Source: JBFWQM01 sp050249455 (lineage in GTDB: Bacteria > Pseudomonadota > Alphaproteobacteria > MPNO01 > VGEU01). From it: a DNA stretch of 23,926 nt. Below are positions 1 through 6,815 of this stretch, one piece after another. The stretch spans positions 1-23,926 of the forward strand of contig JBFWQM010000062.1 of the NCBI GenBank assembly GCA_050249455.1, written 5' to 3'. Position 1 is the stretch's first letter, and each line of letters begins with the position of its first letter. Below the pieces are notes generated by a model. It did not search any database. It had not been told where the DNA came from and was given only the letters and a program-made list of their open reading frames with translations. The translations under genes and the position numbers were made by a program.

Positions 1-868
1 AGAGCCGGGCCGGGTTGTCCACCAGCACCGCCTTGCGGCTCGCCTCGTCCTCCAGATAGAGGCCGAGGATGTCCATGACGTCGCCGTCGTTGGGGATCAG
101 GCCGGGCTCGTAGCGGCTGGAATGCGGCCAGTCGGTTCCCCAGATGGTGCGGTCCGGCGCGGTCTCGTAGACCTTCTTGCCGAACGGGATCGATTCCTCC
201 CACTGCGCCGGCTGCTTGGAGATGCGGTCGGCGCAGCTCACCTTGACCCAGACCTTGGGGTTGGCGATCAGGTCGAGCAGGTTCTTGAACGCCGCGCTGC
301 CGGTGCCCTCCGCGTACGGCACGTAGGCGAAGTGGTCGATCACCACCGGGGTCGGCAGGCCGAGCAGCCACGGCTTCATCTCGGCGAGATGCGGCGGGCG
401 CATGTGGAACACGGTGTGCCAGCCCAGCGGCTCGATCCGCCGGGCGATGGCGGCGAACAGCTCCAGGTCGACCTTGCCGCCGGTCTCGGCCATCAGGTTG
501 AACCGCACGCCGCGGAAGCCCGCCTTGTCCAGCCGCTTGAGCTCGGCGTCGGATTCCTCGCCCGACAGCCGCGCGATGCCGCGGAAGCGGTCCGGGAAGG
601 TCGCGATCAGGTCCTCCGACGCCCGGTTGTCCGGCGCATAGGCGTTGGGCGTCACCACCACGCCGCGCTCCAGCCCCAGGATCTTCGCCATCGCCAGGTA
701 GTGCGCCTTGGGCGCCGCCGGCGGCGTGTAGGGCCGGGTCGGCCAGTAGGGGAACACGTCGGGCGGGCCGAACACGTGGAAATGCGTGTCGCACGCCTTC
801 GCCGGCGGGGTCCACTTCGGCTTGCGGGGATTGGGATCGGGCGGGTAGCAGACGCGCAATTCGGCCAT
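1..868 (-). CDS. Amidohydrolase family protein, LigI-like (3' end outside window)
   Basis: Metal-dependent TIM-barrel hydrolase of the amidohydrolase_2 family, most like 2-pyrone-4,6-dicarboxylate lactonases (LigI), which open lactone rings in aromatic catabolism. The visible 289 residues begin M-A-E-L-R-V-C-Y-P-P. The metal-binding H-x-H is at residues 29 and 31 (D-T-H-F-H-V-F-G-P). A later V-I-D-H-F and W-V-K-V-S supply the usual His and Lys, and the catalytic Asp sits in I-W-G-T-D-W-P-H-S. The last visible residues, D-N-P-A-R-L, are the usual near-terminal motif of the family, so only a few codons are missing. The start is ATG at 868, with GGAAGG six bases upstream. The gene is divergent from the A+T-rich gene at 1024. 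The exact substrate is not determined by the sequence; sulfomuconolactone or other lactones are alternatives. Confidence 0.88.
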   Translation of the reverse strand, partial: MAELRVCYPPDPNPRKPKWTPPAKACDTHFHVFGPPDVFPYWPTRPYTPPAAPKAHYLAMAKILGLERGVVVTPNAYAPDNRASEDLIATFPDRFRGIARLSGEESDAELKRLDKAGFRGVRFNLMAETGGKVDLELFAAIARRIEPLGWHTVFHMRPPHLAEMKPWLLGLPTPVVIDHFAYVPYAEGTGSAAFKNLLDLIANPKVWVKVSCADRISKQPAQWEESIPFGKKVYETAPDRTIWGTDWPHSSRYEPGLIPNDGDVMDILGLYLEDEASRKAVLVDNPARL

Positions 869-1023
869 CGGGTGCCTTCCATCGCTGCAAAATTTGTAGT
901 CGAGCCGAAGGTCGTACAGCGGCCGGCCCGTGTCCAGATCCAACCCCGCGCCCAATGCGTCGCTTTTGGTTCAGCTTAACCAGCGTCTGCTACATTCGAG
1001 AGATATTCTCCGCGAAGGGCGAC

Positions 1024-1833
1024 ATGGCTAAACGGCAGACATGGTTCGGTGATCTTCGAAAAGGTACAAATATCGCGCTCACCGATTTCACGTTGCGATA
1101 TTTCAACACCATCAATGCAGTGGTTTTATCCTATGCTAACAAGACTTCAATATTGATTACATTTTGTCTTGTCGCCATTGGAATTTCTGGAGATGGGAGT
1201 CGTTTTATCATAGAAGAAATTCTCATAAAAAACAAAAATCGCGTATTTCATAATATGTTAAGAAAAATATTTTTACCCCCAAACGTATTCTTCTTTGTCG
1301 TTTTCACGTGGTCTATTTTAATTATAATATATGCATATTATATTTGGTTTGGAATAAACATGAACATCTCAATGGAGAGAATAATATTATATAATTTTGG
1401 AAATGCCGCAGATTACTATATCGAATTCATACACTCGAACGACCCGAAGCGCTATTTGTACTATTTGTTCATTATAAATCCGATTTACGTGTTCTCGATG
1501 TCCGTTTCCATTCTTTTGATAACTTTATCTGATTCCATATTAGGAAGTCGATTTCTGAATTATTCGTTCGTCTCGTACCAAGAAATAGAAGCCAATTACA
1601 ATTTTCCATACTACCGGGTCCGAGGAATGTTCGGGGGCATAATTTTTTATTTTCTATCCATCCTTTTGGTAGGAAGGTTGGCGGCGGACATAATGGGACA
1701 GAACAGAATTTTTAGGTATTTTGTGTTTGTTGAGCTTCCGCCGATCATATTCTTCATAATGCTGAGAGCGTATCGAATGGTTCAGTTCCGGCAGGAAAGT
1801 GTCGAGAAGGCGCTGAGGGGCAGCGGCAAGTAA
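1024..1833 (+). CDS. A+T-rich hypothetical multi-pass membrane protein
   Basis: I do not recognise the family of this 269-residue protein. About five hydrophobic segments are visible near residues 41-55, 88-110, 146-168, 203-220 and 232-248, with basic/aromatic loops between them, so an inner-membrane location is likely. Base use is unlike all neighbours: in 1321-1380 only 15 of 60 bases are G or C, and codons such as ATA, TTA and AGA are common, whereas flanking genes almost always end codons in G or C. This points to recent acquisition. The chosen ATG follows AAGGGCG by a few bases. An in-frame ATG at 955 would add 23 residues, but those codons resemble the G+C-rich intergenic DNA and no Shine-Dalgarno was seen. 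The gene ends 16 bases before the convergent DUF350 gene. Function unknown. Confidence 0.8.
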   Translation: MAKRQTWFGDLRKGTNIALTDFTLRYFNTINAVVLSYANKTSILITFCLVAIGISGDGSRFIIEEILIKNKNRVFHNMLRKIFLPPNVFFFVVFTWSILIIIYAYYIWFGINMNISMERIILYNFGNAADYYIEFIHSNDPKRYLYYLFIINPIYVFSMSVSILLITLSDSILGSRFLNYSFVSYQEIEANYNFPYYRVRGMFGGIIFYFLSILLVGRLAADIMGQNRIFRYFVFVELPPIIFFIMLRAYRMVQFRQESVEKALRGSGK

Positions 1834-1849
1834 AATTTGAGGTCGTCAC

Positions 1850-2263
1850 TCAGTACGTCATGCACGCCGCGTTGAGCACGCCGACGCCGACCGCGAAGGC
1901 CGCGAGCATGATGGCGGGCGCCATGCGGCCGCCGTCGATTTCCTTCGGCAGGCCCGGCATCAGGATGCGGCAGACGACGAAGACCAGCACCTGGACCACC
2001 AGTGCGACCGCACCCCACACGATGACGTCGAGCAGGCCCTGCGAGTTGGTGATGACGCTGCCCAGCGGCAGTACGAAGCCGATCAGCGCGCCGGCTAGGC
2101 TGGTGGCGGCGGCGGCGTTGCCCTGGCGCACCTGGGCGAACTCGCGCTGCGGCGTGACCAGCGTGTAGACGAACAGGAAGATCGCCAGCAGCGCGATCGC
2201 GACGGCGAAATAGGAGAGGAAGCCGGGCAGGGTTGCGAAGTAGTCCTGCTTCTGGATGAGCAT
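1850..2263 (-). CDS. DUF350 (YjfL-type) inner-membrane protein
   Basis: A 137-residue protein with four hydrophobic segments near residues 14-37, 55-72, 78-100 and 114-133, the layout of DUF350 proteins (E. coli YjfL, UPF0719). Typical elements are the loop T-P-Q-R-E-F-A-Q-V-R-Q-G-N-A-A-A-A between the first two helices and S-L-A-G-A-L-I-G-F-V-L-P-L-G-S in the second. Biochemical activity of the family is not established. It is the last gene of a three-gene minus-strand operon, 11 bases after the YgiC-like gene. This matches the E. coli grouping in which yjfL, yjfM (DUF1190) and yjfC (glutathionylspermidine-synthase-like) are neighbours, so a joint envelope function is likely. The ATG at 2263 is the first methionine after the upstream stop; longer reading in this frame runs through the neighbouring gene and is a shadow. 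Confidence 0.88.
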   Translation of the reverse strand: MLIQKQDYFATLPGFLSYFAVAIALLAIFLFVYTLVTPQREFAQVRQGNAAAATSLAGALIGFVLPLGSVITNSQGLLDVIVWGAVALVVQVLVFVVCRILMPGLPKEIDGGRMAPAIMLAAFAVGVGVLNAACMTY

Positions 2264-2274
2264 CTTGTTCTTGC

Positions 2275-3372
2275 CTATTCGAAGTAGTGGGGCACGAAGC
2301 GGCTGGTGTTGACGGTGACCGGCCCGGCGTCCTCGCGGATGCCGATGCCAGCCGGCTGCGAGGCGATCACCCACGAGCCGATCACGGCGTGGCGGCCGCC
2401 CTGCTCGAAGACCGGCGCCAGCGCCTGGTAGACCATACCGGGCGCCGCCTCGGTCGTCCCGGCCTTGTGGATGGTGACGTCCTGGCCCTCGCGGCCGAAC
2501 ACCGGCTTGGCGACGCAGCCGCCCTTGATGCCGGCGGGGTCGAACGAAGCGGGCAGCAGGTTCGGGTGGCCCTCGTACATCTCCCACAAGAGCGGCAGCA
2601 CCGCCTTGTTGGACAGGATCATCTTCCACGCCGGCTCGATCATGTGGATGCGCGACGGGCCGATGTGCTGGCCGAACTCCTCGTTCATCAGCCATTCCCA
2701 CGGGTACAGCTTGAACAGGGTGGTGATCGGGCGGTCCTCGCCGTCGACGAAGCCGAGGCCGTTCCAGCCCATCTCGTCGATGTAGAGGAAGGCGGTATCG
2801 TGGCCGGCCTGCATGCAGGTGTCGCGCAAATAGGTGGTGGTGGCGTAGTCCTCCGCGTGGTCGCGCACGCAGGTGAAGTGGACCGGGCCGCGCACGCCGT
2901 AGGCGGCCCACGCCTCGGCCAGCTTCTCGTGGATCGAGTTGAACTGGTCGGCGCCGCCCTTGACGCTCTCCAGCCAGTCCCACTGTACGACCGAAGCCTC
3001 GAACAGCGCGGTGGGCGTGTCGGCGTTGTATTCGAGCAGCTTGGGGTCGCCCTTGCCGCTCCACGAGATGTCGAAGCGGCCGACCAGGTTGCGGTCGCCG
3101 CGCTGCCAGCTTTCCTCGATCAGCGGCCACGCCGGCTCGGGGATGAACAGGCGGTCGTAGATGCGCTCGCCGATCACCCGCTCGACGACGCCGAAGCACA
3201 GCCGCTCCAGCTCGCCGGTCGCGTCGTCGAGCTGGTCGATCTCGTCCTCGGAGAAGCGGTAGCAGGCGGCCTCGTCCCAGTACGGCTCGCCGTCGATGGT
3301 GTGGAAGTCGAATCCGAGCGCCTCGACCCGCGCCCGCCAGTCGGGGCGCGGGGTGATCGACTGCCGCTCCAC
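2275..3372 (-). CDS. Glutathionylspermidine synthase family ATP-grasp protein (YgiC/YjfC-like)
   Basis: ATP-grasp C-N ligase-like protein of 365 residues, the size of E. coli YgiC and YjfC, which lack the amidase half of true glutathionylspermidine synthase. Recognisable blocks are F-H-T-I-D-G-E-P-Y-W-D-E near residue 23, K-L-L-E-Y-N-A-D-T-P-T near 111-121 (substrate/Mg site of the family), L-Y-P-W-E-W near 222, and the nucleotide-binding K-P-V-F-G-R-E-G near 290. The physiological substrate of YgiC-type proteins is not firmly known. I chose the GTG at 3372: it lies seven bases after the stop of the lipoprotein gene, and that TGA is embedded in a GAGG Shine-Dalgarno. In-frame extension upstream would only add Arg/Pro/Ala-rich translation of the lipoprotein gene. 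The family context suggests peptide or polyamine ligation at the envelope; this is inference. Confidence 0.9.
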   Translation of the reverse strand: MERQSITPRPDWRARVEALGFDFHTIDGEPYWDEAACYRFSEDEIDQLDDATGELERLCFGVVERVIGERIYDRLFIPEPAWPLIEESWQRGDRNLVGRFDISWSGKGDPKLLEYNADTPTALFEASVVQWDWLESVKGGADQFNSIHEKLAEAWAAYGVRGPVHFTCVRDHAEDYATTTYLRDTCMQAGHDTAFLYIDEMGWNGLGFVDGEDRPITTLFKLYPWEWLMNEEFGQHIGPSRIHMIEPAWKMILSNKAVLPLLWEMYEGHPNLLPASFDPAGIKGGCVAKPVFGREGQDVTIHKAGTTEAAPGMVYQALAPVFEQGGRHAVIGSWVIASQPAGIGIREDAGPVTVNTSRFVPHYFE

Positions 3373-3379
3373 GGCCGCC

Positions 3380-4078
3380 TCAGCTCGAGCTGGACGAGGA
3401 CGAGCGCGAGGCGGTGGCGCCGAAGCCGCCGCGCGATGCGGTGCTGGACGCCTTCGCCAGGGTGCTGGAGCTCGGGGCGCCCGCGGTGCCGGCGACCTTC
3501 GACGGCGGCGCCATGGAGGCATTGTCGAGCCGGCCGATCGAGCGATTGCCGGAATAGGCGGTGTTGTTGGTGTCGCGGTAGACCGGCTGCGACATCAGCC
3601 CCTGGCCGCCCATAGACCGGCCGACCATGTAGCCGACCATCGCCGGGATGAACATGCTGCCGATGCCGGGGCTGCCGAGATGGCCGTCGGCGCTCGCGGT
3701 GGTGCCGGTCGTCGTGCCGGTCGCCGCATCGCCCGACGAGGTCGAAGGCGAGCTGGAGCGGAAGCTGCTCGAGCTCGTCCGCGTCGAGGACGAGGAGCTG
3801 GACGAGCTGGTCTGCCCGACCTGCTCGCAGTTCGCCGCCCCGAACTCCGCCTCGCACTCGGCCTTGGAGGCGAAGCGCGGCGCGCTGGCGGCGTGGGCGG
3901 TGCGGCTGTCCTTGTAGGCGGAGTCGCACTCGGCAGGCGAGAACTGGCTCTCGCACTGCTGCTTGTCGACGAACATCTTCGCTTCCTTGAGCGGGTCGGG
4001 CGACTCGTCGCACGCCGTCAAGGAGATCAGGCCGGCGCCGCCGACCAGCATCAGCCGTATGTGTCGCGACCGCTTCAT
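3380..4078 (-). CDS. DUF1190 (YgiB/YjfM-like) lipoprotein
   Basis: A 232-residue predicted lipoprotein. It has a basic N-terminus (M-K-R-S-R-H), a hydrophobic stretch and a lipobox L-T-A-C with Cys23; Asp24 follows directly, which in enteric bacteria favours inner-membrane retention. The family match to E. coli YgiB is from remembered sequence: a Cys-rich E-C-E-A-E-F-G-A-A-N-C-E-Q block, then F-I-P-A-M-V-G-Y-M-V-G-R-S-M-G-G, and a late R-G-G-F-G. Unusual are two long serine tracts, near residues 90-115 and at the extreme C-terminus. It is the first gene of the operon with the YgiC-like ligase and the DUF350 protein, the same trio as in the E. coli yjf cluster. The start at 4078 follows a GGGGA. 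A 4132 start would add 18 residues before the signal peptide and is unlikely. Confidence 0.86.
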   Translation of the reverse strand: MKRSRHIRLMLVGGAGLISLTACDESPDPLKEAKMFVDKQQCESQFSPAECDSAYKDSRTAHAASAPRFASKAECEAEFGAANCEQVGQTSSSSSSSSTRTSSSSFRSSSPSTSSGDAATGTTTGTTASADGHLGSPGIGSMFIPAMVGYMVGRSMGGQGLMSQPVYRDTNNTAYSGNRSIGRLDNASMAPPSKVAGTAGAPSSSTLAKASSTASRGGFGATASRSSSSSSS

Positions 4079-4135
4079 GGCATGTCCCCGGATGTACTCT
4101 TCGCCGCCGCCGCGCGGGCGCAGCGTTTGCAACGG

Positions 4136-4164
4136 AAGATAGCATGCCCCCGCCGCAAGGTCAT
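4136..4164 (-). promoter_or_regulatory. Candidate sigma-70-type promoter of the YgiB-like operon
   Basis: On the minus strand ATGACC (4164-4159) and TATCTT (4141-4136) are separated by 17 bases and lie about 60 bases before the lipoprotein start. Each hexamer matches consensus at four of six positions. The -35 overlaps an arm of the inverted repeat at 4153-4186. Found by eye only. Confidence 0.3.
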
Positions 4165-4196
4165 TGCCGCGCCGACGGCCTTGCGGTTACCCGCAA
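4153..4196. repeat. Overlapping inverted repeats between the TauD gene and the YgiB-like operon
   Basis: CCGCAAGGTC (4153-4162) can pair with GGCCTTGCGG (4177-4186) over ten bases with one G-T pair, leaving a 14-base loop. The 3' arm also contains TTGCGG (4181-4186), which pairs perfectly with CCGCAA (4191-4196) across a four-base loop. The two stems are mutually exclusive. They lie about 50-90 bases downstream of the TauD stop, with no T-run on either side. They may be a factor-dependent terminator of the sulfatase-TauD operon or an operator over the candidate -35 of the next operon. Confidence 0.4.
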
Positions 4197-4244
4197 TGGG
4201 ACCGCGAACGGGTTAACAATTCGATGCCGCCGGCGCGCCGACGC

Positions 4245-5126
4245 TCAACCGGGCCGGAAGAACGGCTTGTCGCCGATCACGGCGACGCGCTCCATGTGGC
4301 GCTCGTTCGGATAGTAGTCGTTGGCGGCGTAGTGCTGGGTGGAGCGGTTGTCCCAGAACACGATGGTGCCGGGCTTCCAGCGCAGGCGGAACTGGTATTC
4401 CGGCACCTGCGCCTGCGCCCACAGGAGGTCGAGCAGCGCGCGGCTCTCGTCGGCGTGCAGGCCGGCGATGCGCAGGGTGAACTGCGGGTTGACGTAGATC
4501 GCCCGCCGGCCCGTGACCGGGTGGGTGCGCACCACGGGGTGGGTCGGATTGGGGTAGAGCGCCTCCATCCGGCGCAGGCGCGCCTGGTCCGCCTCGCTCC
4601 CGGTGAAGAGGGCGCGGAAGTTGAGGAAGTCGTGCACCGCCTCCAGCCCGTCGATCATCCGCCGCACCGGCGCGCTGAGCCCGTCATAGGCGGCGCACAT
4701 GTCGGCCCAGATCGTGTCGCCGCCGACCTTCGGCATCACCAGGCAGCGCAGGATGGAGTACTTGGTCGGGCATTCGCGGAAGGTGGTGTCGGAATGCCAG
4801 ACGTCGGTCGACAGCACCGGATTGTCCTTGTGGTTGTGCAGGACCATGATTTCCGGGAATTCGCCCTCCGGCCGGAACGGATGGACCTCCAGGTCGCCGA
4901 ACCGGCGCCCGATCGCGACATGCTGCGCGGTGGTGAGGTGCTGGTCGCGCAGGTAGACGACCTTGTGCTCGACCAGCGCCGCCTCGAACAGCGCGAAGGT
5001 CTCCGCCGGCATCGGCGTACGCAGGTCGAGGCCGTGGACCTCCGCCCCGATGGTCGGCCCGATCGGCTCCACCGCGAACGGCGCGTTGCGCCCCAGCCCC
5101 GACAGCGTCTCGGCGATCGCGGACAT
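4245..5126 (-). CDS. TauD/TfdA family Fe(II)/2-oxoglutarate dioxygenase
   Basis: A 293-residue cytoplasmic dioxygenase, the usual size for TauD/TfdA enzymes, which hydroxylate a substrate next to a sulfonate, sulfate ester or ether group so that it fragments. The iron ligands are visible as W-H-S-D (His111, Asp113) and the distal His265 in T-Q-H-Y-A-A-N-D-Y. The Arg that binds the 2-oxoglutarate carboxylate is in the following N-E-R-H-M-E-R-V. The block H-P-V-V-R-T-H-P-V-T-G-R near residue 197 is typical of the family. The ATG at 5126 has GAGGAG six bases upstream. That Shine-Dalgarno overlaps the TGA of the preceding sulfatase gene, so translation is probably coupled. A GTG two codons upstream is less likely. 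Together with the sulfatase, use of organosulfur compounds is inferred; the substrate itself is not. Confidence 0.92.
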   Translation of the reverse strand: MSAIAETLSGLGRNAPFAVEPIGPTIGAEVHGLDLRTPMPAETFALFEAALVEHKVVYLRDQHLTTAQHVAIGRRFGDLEVHPFRPEGEFPEIMVLHNHKDNPVLSTDVWHSDTTFRECPTKYSILRCLVMPKVGGDTIWADMCAAYDGLSAPVRRMIDGLEAVHDFLNFRALFTGSEADQARLRRMEALYPNPTHPVVRTHPVTGRRAIYVNPQFTLRIAGLHADESRALLDLLWAQAQVPEYQFRLRWKPGTIVFWDNRSTQHYAANDYYPNERHMERVAVIGDKPFFRPG

Positions 5127-5136
5127 CGGCACCTCC

Positions 5137-6735
5137 TCAGGCGCGCATCATCGGCAGCGGGCTGCGGTCGACGGTGGCCATCTGTTGGCGCGCCAGCCGC
5201 TCCAGCAGCTCGGCCTTGACCGCGGCGGCGGCGGGATCGTCCCACCGGTTGGTCATCTCCGCCGGATCCTCGCGCAACGAGTACAGCTCGCCCCACGGCA
5301 GGCCGTGGTAGAGCGTCATTCGCCAGTCGCGGGTGACCAGCGTGCGCAGCCGCGCCGGGCCGGGCAGGCCGAACACGGTGCGCTGGCCGTCTTCCTCCAC
5401 CATCACCGCCTCCGGGCCGTCGTCGTCCCCTGCCGCGGCCGGCAGCAGCGACCGGCCCTGGATGCCGTTGTAGGGCTCCAGCCCGGCGCGGTCGAGGATG
5501 GTGGCGGCGAGGTCGACCGTGCCCGCCAGCGCCGCGGTGGTCCCCGGCCGGGCGCGGTCGGGCGTGTCTGCCCACAGGCAGGGCACCCGGATCAGGCTCT
5601 GGAAATGGATCGGCCCCTTGAGCAGGAGCTGGTGGTCGCCCAGGAAGTCGCCGTGGTCGGCGGTGAACACCACGACCGTGTTGTCGCGCTGCCCCAGCCG
5701 GTCGAGCGTCGCCAGGATACGGCCGACGGCATCATCGACCATCGCGATCATGCCGCAGGTCAGGGCCATCGCCTCGCGCGCCTCGCGCTCGCTGATCGCG
5801 ATGCCGTCCTGGCCCTGGACGATGCGGCTGCCGTCGTCGCGCCGCGCCTGCAGCCAGGCGACGTGCGGCGGCGTCGCGTTGGTCGGCTTGAACGAGGCGG
5901 GCAGGGTCATGTCCTCCGCCCGGTACATGTCCCAGTAGCGGCCGGGCGGCGTGAACGGGTGATGCGGGTCGGGGAACGAGGCAAAGGCGAAGAACGGCGC
6001 GCCGCCGCCGTTGCGGGCGTGGTCCTCCAGGAAGTCGATGGTGCGCTCGGCGACGTAGGTGGTGGGGTAGAGCTCCTCCGGCACCGCGGTGCGCCACGCC
6101 TGCGGGCACACCTTGTCGTGCGGCAGCGCGTTGTCCGGGCCAACCAGCTTGTCCGGGTTGCCGCCCTTGGCCTTGAGCCAGTGCCAGTAGTGGCCGCCGA
6201 CCTCGTCGCCGTGGTTGGTGGCGAGGTCGACCCGCTCGAAGCCGTAGAACGGCAGCGGCACCGACCAGTCCGGGTCGTCGCGCCAGCGCTGCGGGATCTC
6301 GACGTCGTACGGGCCGTCGCCGGGGATCGGCCTGGTCGCCTCGGCGAAGCCGGACGGCGGCGCGCGGTGGCCCGGCCGCGGCGGCGGCCGGGTCACGATC
6401 GGCGCGATGCCGGTGAAGCACTGCAGGTGGCTCTTGCCCAGCAGCGCGGTGCGCCAGCCTTGGGCGCGCAGCAGGTCGACGAACGTGTTGGCCTGCAGCG
6501 ACAGCGGGATGCCGTTCGACCGCACGCCGTGCAAGGACGGCATCCGCCCGGTCATCAGGGTCGCGCGGTTCGGCATGCAGATCGGGTTGGCGACGTAGAA
6601 CCGGTCGAACCGGCGGCCGCGGGCGGCGATCGAGTCGATGTGGGGCGTCCTGAGCACGGGATGGCCGGCGCAGCCGAGATAGTCGGCGCGGTGCTGGTCG
6701 GTGATGATGAACAGGAAGTTGGGCCGATCGGACAT
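5137..6735 (-). CDS. Sulfatase family hydrolase (type I, formylglycine-dependent)
   Basis: A 532-residue alkaline-phosphatase-superfamily sulfatase. The N-terminal P-N-F-L-F-I-I-T-D-Q-H-R-A-D-Y-L-G block gives the first metal ligand (Asp13). C-M-P-N-R-A-T-L-M-T-G-R (Cys53) is the sulfatase signature whose Cys is converted to formylglycine, although Asn replaces the more common Ser in C-x-P-S-R. The second metal site is F-T-A-D-H-G-D-F-L-G-D-H near residue 358. No signal peptide is evident, so it is probably cytoplasmic. The ATG at 6735 follows AAGGGA. The downstream dioxygenase begins ten bases after the stop, forming one transcription unit. Choline-sulfatase, alkyl/aryl-sulfatase or phosphonate-monoester hydrolase activity are all possible. 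Formylglycine maturation would need an enzyme encoded elsewhere. Confidence 0.92.
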   Translation of the reverse strand: MSDRPNFLFIITDQHRADYLGCAGHPVLRTPHIDSIAARGRRFDRFYVANPICMPNRATLMTGRMPSLHGVRSNGIPLSLQANTFVDLLRAQGWRTALLGKSHLQCFTGIAPIVTRPPPRPGHRAPPSGFAEATRPIPGDGPYDVEIPQRWRDDPDWSVPLPFYGFERVDLATNHGDEVGGHYWHWLKAKGGNPDKLVGPDNALPHDKVCPQAWRTAVPEELYPTTYVAERTIDFLEDHARNGGGAPFFAFASFPDPHHPFTPPGRYWDMYRAEDMTLPASFKPTNATPPHVAWLQARRDDGSRIVQGQDGIAISEREAREAMALTCGMIAMVDDAVGRILATLDRLGQRDNTVVVFTADHGDFLGDHQLLLKGPIHFQSLIRVPCLWADTPDRARPGTTAALAGTVDLAATILDRAGLEPYNGIQGRSLLPAAAGDDDGPEAVMVEEDGQRTVFGLPGPARLRTLVTRDWRMTLYHGLPWGELYSLREDPAEMTNRWDDPAAAAVKAELLERLARQQMATVDRSPLPMMRA

Positions 6736-6776
6736 GACGTGACGCTTCCCTTGCCTCTTATCGGTTCCAACCCACG

Positions 6777-6806
6777 TTAGACGAAGGTGAACCCGGGTGC
6801 CATAAT
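6777..6806 (+). promoter_or_regulatory. Candidate promoter giving a near-leaderless mRNA for the Fe-S protein
   Basis: TTAGAC (6777-6782) and CATAAT (6801-6806) are 18 bases apart in the 80-base divergent gap. The CATAAT matches TATAAT at five of six positions. The ATG at 6816 is only nine bases further, and no Shine-Dalgarno precedes it, so transcription from here would leave almost no 5' leader. Confidence 0.3.
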
Positions 6807-6815
6807 GCTTACGCC

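Noticed and set aside
955..1023. Upstream ATG extension of the A+T-rich gene
   Set aside because: The 23 added residues are in intergenic-like sequence without a visible Shine-Dalgarno; ATG 1024 has AAGGGCG before it.
2275..3522. Upstream extension of the YgiC-like protein to 3522
   Set aside because: The extra 50 residues are Arg/Pro/Ala-rich and overlap the lipoprotein gene in another frame; GTG 3372 has a stop-embedded Shine-Dalgarno.
4963..6780. Long open frame opposite the sulfatase and dioxygenase genes (605 residues)
   Set aside because: Its translation is Arg/Val/Gly-rich without recognisable motifs, and the opposite strand encodes two clear enzymes; it is a by-product of G+C-rich codons.
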